A stretch of 64,000 nt of DNA, taken from Sphingobacterium sp. LZ7M1 (GTDB lineage: Bacteria > Bacteroidota > Bacteroidia > Sphingobacteriales > Sphingobacteriaceae). Below are positions 44,826-52,831 of the stretch, in pieces. The first letter of the stretch is position 1. Each line of letters opens with the position of its first letter. A program made the translations under genes and the position numbers. Below the pieces are notes generated by a model that made no database searches, had not been told where the DNA came from, and was given only the letters and a program-made list of their open reading frames with translations. Location: contig NZ_CP101134.1 of assembly GCF_024296865.1 (NCBI RefSeq), positions 1,984,001 through 2,048,000 on the forward strand, written 5' to 3'.

Positions 44826-46709
44826 CTATTTTAGGCCTTTTAAATCATAAATAATCTTCGCGATATCTGTATTGTCCAAAAATCCTTGAAAGCGTTCTGC
44901 AGCGGGTCCAAACGCCATTAAGGGAACTGGAGTACCCGTATGGTCATTTGTAGCAAAGCTCGCCAGGACCCTACCAGATTTAGGATCCGCATCAAGCACA
45001 ATCATTCCACCAGTTTCATGATCAGAAGTCACGATGACCAAAGTTTCTTTATCCTGTTCCGCAAATTCCAATGCTTGACCGACTAATCTATCAAAACTCA
45101 GATATTCTGTTATAGAAAAACCAGTAGAATTGCTATGACCACCACCGTCTATTTTCGCGCCTTCAATCATTAGGAAAAATCCTTTGTCATTTCCTCTTTT
45201 CAGGAAATCAATGGAGGGTTTCAAGGCATGTTCAATAAAGCGATAGGATGTTTTGATTTCCGATTGCTCTTTATCCAGTTTATTCCATTTATGGTCAACT
45301 TGGTCTTCTTGAAAAACTAAAAGTTGCTTAGCAGAACTTTTTTGAACGGTTTCCAAGGAGGTGCCAATTTCTATACCTTTAGATTTTAATTTCTTAATGA
45401 GTGAACTATCATTTTTACTGAAGGATTGGTTAGGACCGCCGATGAATAAGTTTATTTTGCTAAATAAAATGTCGTTAGCAATACTGTCAGAAAGATCTCT
45501 TTCATTGACATGAGTAAAAAAAGCAGAAGGGGTAGCTCCAGTGATTTCATCATTGGACACAACACCTGTCCTCATACCTAACGTGTTCAACCTGTCAGGC
45601 AGGTTATCCACTTTATTTCCCAAGCTATCGACTCCGATATAACGGTTCTTGGTCTTATGGCCAGTGGCAATTGCGCTGCCTCCAGCGGCAGAATCGGTAT
45701 GGTAGTTATCAGTGGGTTGTGTCTTTAGATAACCGGTATAGGGCATGTTTAGTACATTCAGATTTCCTCTGTTAGCCATGGCAGAAGCCCAAAGCTGCGA
45801 TAGTCCGGCACCGTCACTGATCAATAGAATAATGTTTTTCGGTTTTAATCCAGTTTTGAATTTCTCTTTAATCTGATAGGGGATGTAGGTAGAGTTCTCT
45901 TGATAAACTGTTTTTGGCTCATTGATCAAGAATTCACTTAACTCAAAAGGTTTGTCGGTATTGATGAAATCAATCCCTATTTTTTGCCATTCATACCAAG
46001 TGGTTTTTGTATCAGGAGCTGCCCAAAAACGGATTTTCTTTCCAAGCTTATGAACAGAGTCTACTTTAGTTTTTACTTTTTGTAAATCCTTGTCCGTTAA
46101 TCTGCCGAGGCCATTCCATTTGGATAAAGAGCCAAAACTTGCACTAATAAGCCCTATTCTTTCCAACTCTTGTTGGTTGAATTTCTCATTCAACGTCCCA
46201 TCGAAATAGAAGATTTCATCATATTTATGAAAATGTGCAGGCTTAGGACGGTTTCCACTTATAACCAACTTGACTGCCTTAGGATTGTTTTTGCTGTCAA
46301 AGAGGTCTCGATGCGGTTTCAACAACTTGGTCAGATGCTCTAAAATTGGAGCACCCTCGGTTTTTGGATCAATTAAGAGTTGCAATTGCCCTTTGTTAGG
46401 AAAGAGGTATCCATCCGAGCTATGCTTAAATGCTTCGAGTATTGGCTCTAGGTACAGCTTGCTAAAAGTTCTTTCTTTGGTGATGTCTTCAGGATCATGA
46501 GCAACATATAGTTCTCCGTCTTTTAAGAATAAATCTGCCTCAATAGACCCAAAACCTAGGCCGTAGGCCTGGTTAAAGGGATTATTACGTGTGTAGTCGT
46601 TATGCGAATGAGCATTAGGCAAAAATGCAATGGGCTTGACCTGAGAAAAGTTATTGAAAGATAAACTGCAAAAAAATGCTAGGCTCAGATAATATTTAAT
46701 TCGATTCAT
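44826..46709 (-). CDS. PI-PLC/GDPD-like domain fused to alkaline phosphatase
   Basis: A 627-residue secreted two-domain enzyme. After a signal peptide (ending NNFSQ) residues 30-260 form a phosphodiesterase-like TIM barrel: HSHNDYTRNNP, IEADLFLKDGELYVAHDP give the usual His, Glu, Asp pattern. Residues 290-627 form an alkaline phosphatase: metal-binding LLISDGAGLSQ, nucleophile Ser in TDSAAGGSAIATG, and C-terminal TSDHETGG. One polypeptide could cleave a phosphodiester and then remove the phosphate, yielding phosphate and an alcohol from extracellular phospholipid head groups. The gene is monocistronic; regulation by phosphate starvation is not visible. Confidence 0.88.
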   Translation of the reverse strand: MNRIKYYLSLAFFCSLSFNNFSQVKPIAFLPNAHSHNDYTRNNPFNQAYGLGFGSIEADLFLKDGELYVAHDPEDITKERTFSKLYLEPILEAFKHSSDGYLFPNKGQLQLLIDPKTEGAPILEHLTKLLKPHRDLFDSKNNPKAVKLVISGNRPKPAHFHKYDEIFYFDGTLNEKFNQQELERIGLISASFGSLSKWNGLGRLTDKDLQKVKTKVDSVHKLGKKIRFWAAPDTKTTWYEWQKIGIDFINTDKPFELSEFLINEPKTVYQENSTYIPYQIKEKFKTGLKPKNIILLISDGAGLSQLWASAMANRGNLNVLNMPYTGYLKTQPTDNYHTDSAAGGSAIATGHKTKNRYIGVDSLGNKVDNLPDRLNTLGMRTGVVSNDEITGATPSAFFTHVNERDLSDSIANDILFSKINLFIGGPNQSFSKNDSSLIKKLKSKGIEIGTSLETVQKSSAKQLLVFQEDQVDHKWNKLDKEQSEIKTSYRFIEHALKPSIDFLKRGNDKGFFLMIEGAKIDGGGHSNSTGFSITEYLSFDRLVGQALEFAEQDKETLVIVTSDHETGGMIVLDADPKSGRVLASFATNDHTGTPVPLMAFGPAAERFQGFLDNTDIAKIIYDLKGLK

Positions 46710-46878
46710 TATAATGACTTAATATTATGGTTTTAGGTGTTTGTTTTAAAGTTAAGAATAAATGATTTAGCAAAATTAGGATGGGCCTATTATTGTTGTG
46801 TTATACTACCGTTACCTCATTGTAAAGTCTATCAGGTCATTTCATTCAAATATCAATTCTATTCTCTATTTTTATTTC

Positions 46879-47472
46879 ATGAAAGACCTACAATATCCTT
46901 TACATTTCCAGTTTCGTGTTACGAGCCTTGCGAATGATTTTTCGGCAAAGGATGCCAATGGAAACAGTATCTACTATGTCCGTGAAAAGATATTCTCTTG
47001 GCGTGACATTATCATGGTCTATAGGGATGAAAGTAAGGCAGAATTGCTTTATGAGCTTCGGTCCAATAAACTCATAGACTTTCAGCAAACATTTACGATT
47101 ACAGATCGCACTGGAAAATTGATCGGAAAGGTGAGGAGGAAGTCTATAAAATCTTTATGGAGGTCTACATTCAATTTAATGGATTCAAACGATGTTCAAG
47201 ACCATACCATTAAGGAAAAGAACCCTTGGGTGAAGTTTTGGGATGGGCTTTTTGGCGAGCTCCCATTGATAGGGATATTATCAGGTTATATCTTTAACCC
47301 CGCGTATATCCTTCGAAATGATCAGGAAGAACCCGTTTTTGAAATTATTAAGGAACCTTCCTTCTTTGGTCGAAAGTTTACAGTTAATAAATTAACCCAG
47401 CGTGAAGTCGATGATGAGCGTTTTGTCCTCAGTCTAATGCTGATGGTCTTGATAGAAAGAAGGAATGGCTAA
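46879..47472 (+). CDS. LURP-one-related (tubby/scramblase-like fold) protein
   Basis: About 197 residues. The segments VREKIFSWRDIIMVYRD, YELRSNKLIDFQQTFTITDRTGKLIGKVRRK and PSFFGRKFTVN follow the repeating strand pattern of the LURP-one-related family, which shares a barrel fold with phospholipid scramblases and tubby proteins. Function in bacteria is not known. The open frame extends to an unlikely TTG-type start at 46798; the ATG at 46879 fits the domain start. The last codons lie within the stem of a terminator. Confidence 0.8.
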   Translation: MKDLQYPLHFQFRVTSLANDFSAKDANGNSIYYVREKIFSWRDIIMVYRDESKAELLYELRSNKLIDFQQTFTITDRTGKLIGKVRRKSIKSLWRSTFNLMDSNDVQDHTIKEKNPWVKFWDGLFGELPLIGILSGYIFNPAYILRNDQEEPVFEIIKEPSFFGRKFTVNKLTQREVDDERFVLSLMLMVLIERRNG

Positions 47473-47490
47473 CTACCATTCCTTCTTTTA
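47456..47490. terminator. bidirectional terminator overlapping the LURP-one stop codon
   Basis: AAAGAAGGAATGG (47456-47468) pairs with CCATTCCTTCTTT (47476-47488); the stop codon TAA lies in the loop. It also follows the minus-strand DUF6428 gene, which ends at 47494. Confidence 0.85.
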
Positions 47491-47493
47491 TAT

Positions 47494-47967
47494 TTAACAG
47501 CAACCTGAACCTGGAACACAGCAAGAACCTTCGATTACATTCAGGTCTGCCAAATTCAGCTTTTGCTTTTTGGGAGGAATCCCACAAGAATCTTCCGCCA
47601 AACAAGCAGTTTTTTTGTTCTTTAGGAGAAACTGTTTGCCATTGAATTCCAGATCATATTTTCCAATAGTATCTGCCTGGTATTCTACTTCAATCTCTCC
47701 ATCCTCAATTTGTAGCTTATCTTCTGATAATTTTATGATGTCCAATAATTTTCGCGGTTTTAGTCTAGGCTCAAAATCATCGGCACTCCATAATTGGAAA
47801 TTCACGACCTTCTCCTTGCGGATTGTTCCACCGCAGTCTATAAAATTCTTAAGGATACTTCCTATTTCCGTAACATGAAAATGTTCGGGAACCTGGGTTC
47901 CGTTTTCCAGTTTAAACTCCACATTGTCCAATGTGGGAAGGATTTCTTTTATTTCTGATAGTTTCAT
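47494..47967 (-). CDS. DUF6428 family protein with cysteine-rich tail
   Basis: A 157-residue cytosolic protein of the Bacteroidota family DUF6428, whose genes usually neighbour an ArsR regulator. The core has the segment THVPEHFHVTEIG-like QVPEHFHVTEIG with two histidines, and FIDCGGTIRKEKVVNFQLW. The C-terminus carries CLAEDSCGIPP and ends CCVPGSGCC, seven cysteines in all, which suggests metal or metalloid binding. A 16-bp inverted repeat (47989-48004) identical to the one before arsR lies 21 bases upstream, so it is probably under ArsR control. No arsenate reductase or arsenite pump follows. Confidence 0.85.
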   Translation of the reverse strand: MKLSEIKEILPTLDNVEFKLENGTQVPEHFHVTEIGSILKNFIDCGGTIRKEKVVNFQLWSADDFEPRLKPRKLLDIIKLSEDKLQIEDGEIEVEYQADTIGKYDLEFNGKQFLLKNKKTACLAEDSCGIPPKKQKLNLADLNVIEGSCCVPGSGCC

Positions 47968-47988
47968 GGTATTAGTTTTAATCTATAT

Positions 47989-48004
47989 ATCGTAATATTG
48001 CGAT
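47989..48004 (-). promoter_or_regulatory. ArsR-type operator before the DUF6428 gene
   Basis: ATCGTAATATTGCGAT is an imperfect palindrome (ATCGnAATATTnCGAT), 21 bases before the DUF6428 start. The reverse complement of the same 16 bases is at 48368-48383 before arsR. Confidence 0.65.
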
Positions 48005-48014
48005 ACTTAAGGGT

Positions 48015-48038
48015 AAAAAAAATGCTAACAGCATTTTT
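48015..48038 (-). terminator. terminator overlapping the arsR stop codon
   Basis: On the minus strand AAAAATGCT (48038-48030) and AGCATTTTT (48026-48018) form a 9-bp stem with a 3-base loop followed by further T. The arsR stop codon (48027-48025) is in the stem. Confidence 0.65.
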
Positions 48039-48354
48039 CATTTTTAAATGGTTTTTCAAAGAAATGATGGATTTCTTCCTGGAGTTCATTCCATACCGTT
48101 TCATTGATACAATAGCAAACACTCTTGCCTTCAATGCTTCCTTGGATGATATCAACACTTTTAAGCTCCTTCAAGTGTTGGGAAATAGTGGCTTGCGCCA
48201 AGCCTAGTTCGTCCACTAAATCATTGCAGATACAGCCTTTTTGCTTTACGATATGCTGTAGAATAGCAATCCTGGCAGGATGGCCTAATACCTTGAAGTA
48301 ATTGGCCAATTTGTTCTGTTCCTCGGTAAAGATCTCACTCTTAGTAATTCCCAT
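48025..48354 (-). CDS. ArsR-family metalloregulatory repressor
   Basis: A 109-residue winged-helix repressor. The recognition helix region is LGLAQATISQHLKELKSVDII. A CxC pair lies just before it in KGCICNDLV, at the position where ArsR/SmtB proteins bind arsenic, cadmium or lead, and the chain ends FKNEKCC, offering two more thiol ligands. It should leave its operator when metal binds. Matching 16-bp inverted repeats lie before this gene and before DUF6428. The ligand is uncertain because no efflux or reductase gene is attached. Confidence 0.9.
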   Translation of the reverse strand: MGITKSEIFTEEQNKLANYFKVLGHPARIAILQHIVKQKGCICNDLVDELGLAQATISQHLKELKSVDIIQGSIEGKSVCYCINETVWNELQEEIHHFFEKPFKNEKCC

Positions 48355-48367
48355 AGCAATTCTTTGT

Positions 48368-48383
48368 ATCGCAATATTACGAT
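48368..48383 (-). promoter_or_regulatory. ArsR-type operator before arsR
   Basis: ATCGCAATATTACGAT, the reverse complement of the motif at 47989-48004, lies 13 bases before the arsR start codon, where a bound repressor would block transcription. Confidence 0.65.
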
Positions 48384-48411
48384 ATAATGTTTTTTAAATC
48401 AAATTTGAATT

Positions 48412-48443
48412 AAAAAATCCCTTACTGCAATGAGTAAGGGATT
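48412..48443 (-). terminator. terminator of the tyrA/acetyltransferase operon
   Basis: AATCCCTTACT (48416-48426) pairs with AGTAAGGGATT (48433-48443). On the minus strand the stem is followed by a T run. It lies just downstream of the GNAT gene. Confidence 0.85.
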
Positions 48444-48465
48444 GAAATACAGTTCGATAATTTTC

Positions 48466-48969
48466 TTATCTATTGTTTTTGTAAATGGCGTATGTGAATT
48501 TCAAACTACCATTTTCATCAAATTCATTCTCTTTTACCGCATTGATTTTTTCCAATGCTTTTTGAGAACGTGTGTTTTCTGAGGCAACATGGAAGATTAC
48601 CTTATCCAATTTTTCAAAGGCAAAATCCATCATCAAGTTTTTTACGGACTGGTTGTATGCTCCACCCCAATATTCTTTGGCAAGGAAGGTATAACCGATA
48701 GCTATTGACTTTTCATTTCTATCATAATGATAGAATGAAGTGGCACCAATAACCTGTTCAGTTTTGCTGTCAATTATCAAGTAGGGGATATCAGTATCAA
48801 TCAGTTTTTGAAAATATCTGGTAAAACCCACCGGTGTATAGCGATTGCTGTCAGGATGTTGAGCCCAGATTTCTGGATCTGACGCAGCTGCAAATACCCA
48901 TTCAAAATCATTTTTGATCATGGGGATTAATTTTACCAAATCGTTGCTTAAGGTTTTTCTTTCCAACAT
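48466..48969 (-). CDS. GNAT-family N-acetyltransferase (RimJ/RimL type)
   Basis: A 167-residue GNAT protein. The order LVKLIPMIKNDFEWVF, PYLIIDSKTEQVIGATSF, IGYTFLAKEYWGGAYNQSVKNLMMDFAF and VIFHVASENTRSQKALEKI matches the RimJ/RimL subgroup, which acetylates N-termini or small molecules with acetyl-CoA. The acceptor is unknown. It starts 6 bases after the tyrA stop and is therefore the last gene of that operon, ahead of a terminator. Confidence 0.85.
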   Translation of the reverse strand: MLERKTLSNDLVKLIPMIKNDFEWVFAAASDPEIWAQHPDSNRYTPVGFTRYFQKLIDTDIPYLIIDSKTEQVIGATSFYHYDRNEKSIAIGYTFLAKEYWGGAYNQSVKNLMMDFAFEKLDKVIFHVASENTRSQKALEKINAVKENEFDENGSLKFTYAIYKNNR

Positions 48970-48975
48970 AAGCTA

Positions 48976-49815
48976 TTATTTAATGATACGTTTAATTTTA
49001 TTGGATTTCTTAATCCATTTATGTACTGCATCGTAATCTTCTTTTTCAATCTTTTCGTAGATATGTTGCAGTTGTTTGATGTGCTCTTCCAATACTTCCA
49101 AAACATTATTTCTGTTCTGCTTGAAGATTGGAGTCCACATATCGGGAGATGATTTTGCCAGACGGACGGTCGATTGAAAACCTGAACCCGCCAATTCAAA
49201 GATCCTTCCCTGAGATTTTTCCTTTTCCAGAACGGTAAGGGCCAATGCAAAAGAAGTCAAGTGGGAAATATGCGAAACATAGGCAGTATGCATATCATGT
49301 TCCTCTGCCGTCATAAAAGAGGTTTTCATTTCCAGCTGCTCCGTTACGGAGTCTGCCAATTCAAATGCATCCTCATCCGAGCGGAATGCTTCTACATAGA
49401 CCATCATTTTATCCTTAAACAAATTAGGAATTGCTGCTTCGGGACCAGAATACTCTGTACCGGCCATTGGATGGGCAGCTACATATCTACCGCGGTTTGG
49501 ATGATCCTTGATGAGGTTCAGGATATTAGACTTGGTAGATCCCATATCGATGATGACCTGATCTGTCGCAATATCCAATAATTTTGGCAACAAGACCATG
49601 ATGGCATCTACAGGAATAGTAAGGACAATGACTTTACAGGACTTCAATGCTTCCTCTAAGGTTTGGATTTCATCTACCAGACCTAATTGAAGAGCCTTCT
49701 TTTGATTTACTTCGCTTTTTTCTACTCCGATAATCTTTTCGAAGAGTTTGGTTTCTTTAAGTCGGATACCGATGGAACCACCGATCAAACCTATTCCGAC
49801 AATTGCTATATTCAT
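48976..49815 (-). CDS. tyrA: prephenate dehydrogenase
   Basis: A 279-residue enzyme that oxidises prephenate to 4-hydroxyphenylpyruvate in tyrosine synthesis. The NAD-binding motif GIGLIGGSIG is at residues 7-16; further on AAHPMAGTEYSGP (His and Ser region binding prephenate) and HMHTAYVSHISHLTS-like HDMHTAYVSHISHL are typical of TyrA. No chorismate mutase or ACT domain is attached. It lies 39 bases after an aminotransferase gene, which can supply the final transamination. No other aromatic genes follow in the window. Confidence 0.93.
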   Translation of the reverse strand: MNIAIVGIGLIGGSIGIRLKETKLFEKIIGVEKSEVNQKKALQLGLVDEIQTLEEALKSCKVIVLTIPVDAIMVLLPKLLDIATDQVIIDMGSTKSNILNLIKDHPNRGRYVAAHPMAGTEYSGPEAAIPNLFKDKMMVYVEAFRSDEDAFELADSVTEQLEMKTSFMTAEEHDMHTAYVSHISHLTSFALALTVLEKEKSQGRIFELAGSGFQSTVRLAKSSPDMWTPIFKQNRNNVLEVLEEHIKQLQHIYEKIEKEDYDAVHKWIKKSNKIKRIIK

Positions 49816-49854
49816 TTCAAATATTATTCAAATTTTTAAAAAATGGTTTAGGAT

Positions 49855-51018
49855 CTAATCGATCGCTTTCTTGATTCGGTCGATAGCGTTCTCAAAGACT
49901 TCGCTTTTTGCACAAAGGCTGATACGGATGAATTTTTCCCCTTCAGAACCAAATATTCCTCCAGGAGTAATAAATACATGCGCCTTATATAGGACATCAT
50001 CACAAAGTTGAAAGGAATTCTCAAAACCTTCCGGAATCTTGGCCCATACAAATAACCCTACTTGGTTGGTATCATAGGTACAACCTAATAGATCCATGAT
50101 TTCAAAAACTTTTTCTCTCCTAATCTTATATTCCTGATTCAGCTGGGTATACCATTCTTTATCTAAGCTCAAGGCTTTCGCTGCGGCCAATTGAAGCGGT
50201 AGAAACATACCAGAATCCATATTGCTTTTGAACCTCATGATCTGACCGATCCTGTTTTCATTAGCGATTAACATCCCAATTCGCCATCCTGCCATATTGG
50301 AAGATTTACTCAGGGAGTTTAGCTCAATGGCTACATCCATTGCACCGGGAACTTCCATGATGCTTTCGGGATGCTCATTCAGGATAAAACTATATGGATT
50401 GTCATGGCAGATCAGGATCTGGTGTTTCTTCCCAAACTCAACGATTCTTTCAAAGAAAGAAATGTTGGCCAATGAACCAGTAGGCATATGCGGGTAATTG
50501 ATCCACATTAATTTCACCTTACTTAGATCCCTAGATTCGAGTTCCTCAAAATCAGGAAGCCAAGAATTTTCAGCCTTCAAGTTATAGGTAACTGGAGTAG
50601 CTCCGGTAATGGTTACCGCACTTGAATATGCCGGATATCCAGGATTCGGAATCAAGGCTTCATCACCTTCTTGAAGGTAGGTCATACATATATGGACGAT
50701 CCCTTCCTTCGAACCAATTAATGGAAGGATTTCAGTATTAGGATTTAGTGAAACGCGATAATATCGAGCATACCAATCAGCCATGGCAGTTCTAAGGGCA
50801 GGAGCGCCTTTATAACTTTGATAACCATGAGCGGTTGATAATGCTGCCTGCTCCTGAAGCGTTTTGATCACTTCGGGATGAGGAGGCAAGTCAGGGCTGC
50901 CGATGCCAAGGTTAATCACCTGCGCACCGTTCCTGTTCATCTCATCGATCTCTCTCAACTTCTTCGAAAAGTAGTATTCTTCAGTTCGTTGAAGTCGTTT
51001 CGCTACTTCTATTTCCAT
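49855..51018 (-). CDS. class I/II PLP-dependent aminotransferase
   Basis: A 387-residue fold-type I aminotransferase. Recognisable parts are NLGIGSPDLPPHPEV, the PGYPAYSS segment, WINYPHMPTG, the Asp of CHDNPYSF that holds the pyridine ring, the internal PLP lysine in NSLSKSSNMAGWRIG, and the C-terminal arginine in KFIRISLC. The group includes aspartate, aromatic and LL-diaminopimelate aminotransferases. Because tyrA follows in the same direction, an aromatic amino-acid role is the best guess. The upstream 585 bases are gene-free. Confidence 0.9.
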   Translation of the reverse strand: MEIEVAKRLQRTEEYYFSKKLREIDEMNRNGAQVINLGIGSPDLPPHPEVIKTLQEQAALSTAHGYQSYKGAPALRTAMADWYARYYRVSLNPNTEILPLIGSKEGIVHICMTYLQEGDEALIPNPGYPAYSSAVTITGATPVTYNLKAENSWLPDFEELESRDLSKVKLMWINYPHMPTGSLANISFFERIVEFGKKHQILICHDNPYSFILNEHPESIMEVPGAMDVAIELNSLSKSSNMAGWRIGMLIANENRIGQIMRFKSNMDSGMFLPLQLAAAKALSLDKEWYTQLNQEYKIRREKVFEIMDLLGCTYDTNQVGLFVWAKIPEGFENSFQLCDDVLYKAHVFITPGGIFGSEGEKFIRISLCAKSEVFENAIDRIKKAID

Positions 51019-51603
51019 TATTTATTTTAATTTGGCGATAAAATTATAAAATCTTAATGGTTTTATTTCAATTATGATAAATAATAAACCTACTTTTTGA
51101 ATAATTAATGACCGATTTTCAATAAAATCAACAGTAATTTAAACATCCACTTTTTTTTAACCTTTTTTAATTTTATTAAATACCCAAATCCTTTAAAATC
51201 TGACCTTAACAGAGTGCAATTATTTTGCTCAAAAATAATTAATAGGAAAATGCCTGCTTGATTAAAAATTTTAACTAAAACAAAGTCAGTTAGTTTAGCG
51301 GTTTAGGATGAAATATCGATTTATTTACGGTATAGCTTTTTAAATGATGTTTGATTTGGTTTGATTTCCATTTTTACCCATTAGGGTGTCACTAAAGCAT
51401 TTTTTAATGTTTACTTAAACTACAAAGATTAACCAATTATTTTTGTTAAGTGTCGTCTTACCCACGATTTTACTATGTAAAAACCTGTTCATGTAAAATT
51501 AATTTTAAAGAAAATAATAATTAAAGATTTAAAAGTGTATTTTCGTTTAAATGATAGTGTAACACAACAAAGAGTAAAAAATTTTCTTTAATTATCTAGA
51601 CGC
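51019..51603. other. long A/T-rich divergent intergenic region
   Basis: 585 bases between the divergent aminotransferase and LacI-type genes. No open frame of note on either strand, and no RNA motif was recognised. A weak -7 box (TAATTTTA on the minus strand, 51046-51039) may serve the aminotransferase. GTGTAACAC, a near-palindrome, lies about 45 bases before the LacI-type start. No terminator or clear repeat was seen. Confidence 0.5.
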
Positions 51604-52659
51604 ATGAAAGTATCTGAATTATCTGGTGTAAAAGAGATTGCTCGAAGAGCAAATGTATCCATAGCCACAGTCGATAGAGTCCTCCATAATCGAACTGGCG
51701 TAGCGCAAAAAACTAAGGAAAAGATATTGTCCATAATCAAGGAAATGGATTATAAACCAAATATCCTTGCAAAAAGGTTGGCGTCCAAAAGAGTATATAA
51801 ATTTGGTATCCTGATTCCCAAGGAATGCTCAGAGGCAGATCAATGGAATGCACCTGTTTCAGGTATTAAGGAAGCCCTTTCTGAATTTGGTGATTTCGGA
51901 GTGGACTTACGTTATTATTTCTTCGATACAGAAGACCGTTTGAGTTTCATAGAACAAAGTGAAGAGCTATTAAATAAGCATATAGACGGTGTTATTGTGG
52001 TTCCCATTTTTATCAACGAAACAAGGGAATTTGCTGCAAAATGTATAGAAAGGCGGATTCAGTTTGTCTTTATTGAATCTCAGGTCCCTAAAGTCCATCC
52101 CTTAAGCTATATCGGGCAAGACCTTGAACAATCAGGAAGGGTAGTAGGGCATTTATGCCAGTACCTTATTCAACCCAAAGATGAGATTTTAGTGGTCAAT
52201 GTGGTCAGGGAGAAAGATTCGATCCAGCATTTGGAAGAAAAGATCAGGGGATTCGAGCAATATTTTCTGGACAGCCATTATAATTGCTCCATTGACAGCT
52301 TTAACATCGAAATAAACGAAAATGATGAATTCTCCGTTTTCATGGATGATTATTTGCTGAATAAAAACCCTAAACTTATCTATGTGACGAATTCAAGAGC
52401 CTATATTGTTGCGAGTTACCTAAAAAATCGCGGTTTAGATCATATCAAATTAGTTGGCAATGGCTATCATAGCAAGAACATTGAATTCCTGAAAGATGGC
52501 ATCATTGATTTCTTGATCTGCCAGAAACCTTTGGAACAGGGTTATAAGGCTTTTCTTGCCTTATATGAGTTCTTTATTGCTAAAAGAAAGGTTGTTAAGT
52601 TGCAATATATGCCGATTGATATTGTTACCCGGGAAAACTATCAATATTATGAAAACTAA
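51604..52659 (+). CDS. LacI-family transcriptional regulator
   Basis: A 351-residue regulator: N-terminal helix-turn-helix GVKEIARRANVSIATVDRVLHNRTGVAQKT with hinge helix NILAKRLASKR, then a periplasmic-binding-protein-like effector domain (GILIPKECSEADQWN, HIDGVIVVP, SYIGQDLEQSGRVVGHL). Members in Bacteroidota sense sugars or inositol-like compounds. No sugar genes are next to it, so its target is unknown; the long upstream region may contain autoregulatory sites. Confidence 0.9.
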   Translation: MKVSELSGVKEIARRANVSIATVDRVLHNRTGVAQKTKEKILSIIKEMDYKPNILAKRLASKRVYKFGILIPKECSEADQWNAPVSGIKEALSEFGDFGVDLRYYFFDTEDRLSFIEQSEELLNKHIDGVIVVPIFINETREFAAKCIERRIQFVFIESQVPKVHPLSYIGQDLEQSGRVVGHLCQYLIQPKDEILVVNVVREKDSIQHLEEKIRGFEQYFLDSHYNCSIDSFNIEINENDEFSVFMDDYLLNKNPKLIYVTNSRAYIVASYLKNRGLDHIKLVGNGYHSKNIEFLKDGIIDFLICQKPLEQGYKAFLALYEFFIAKRKVVKLQYMPIDIVTRENYQYYEN

Positions 52660-52806
52660 ATCTTATTAATCAGTCAAGAATATAAAACCATTTAATTGTG
52701 ATTTTGATGCTTGGGTTCCAAGTTCTTTATAGGTTGGATTTTGACATTTATTTGCAACAATTCAATGCCATCAGGATCGAAAATCAGCTTAGATTACAAT
52801 TTTTAT

Positions 52807-52814
52807 TACATTTG
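52807..52814 (+). promoter_or_regulatory. -7 element of the MsbA-like exporter gene
   Basis: TACATTTG fits TAnnTTTG, 17 bases before the start codon at 52832. Confidence 0.45.
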
Positions 52815-52831
52815 TAATCTTAGTAATCTGC

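Noticed and set aside
51019..51603. Leader RNA or riboswitch in the long gap before the LacI-type gene
   Set aside because: Very A/T-rich, with no stable G/C stems, conserved riboswitch motif or terminator.
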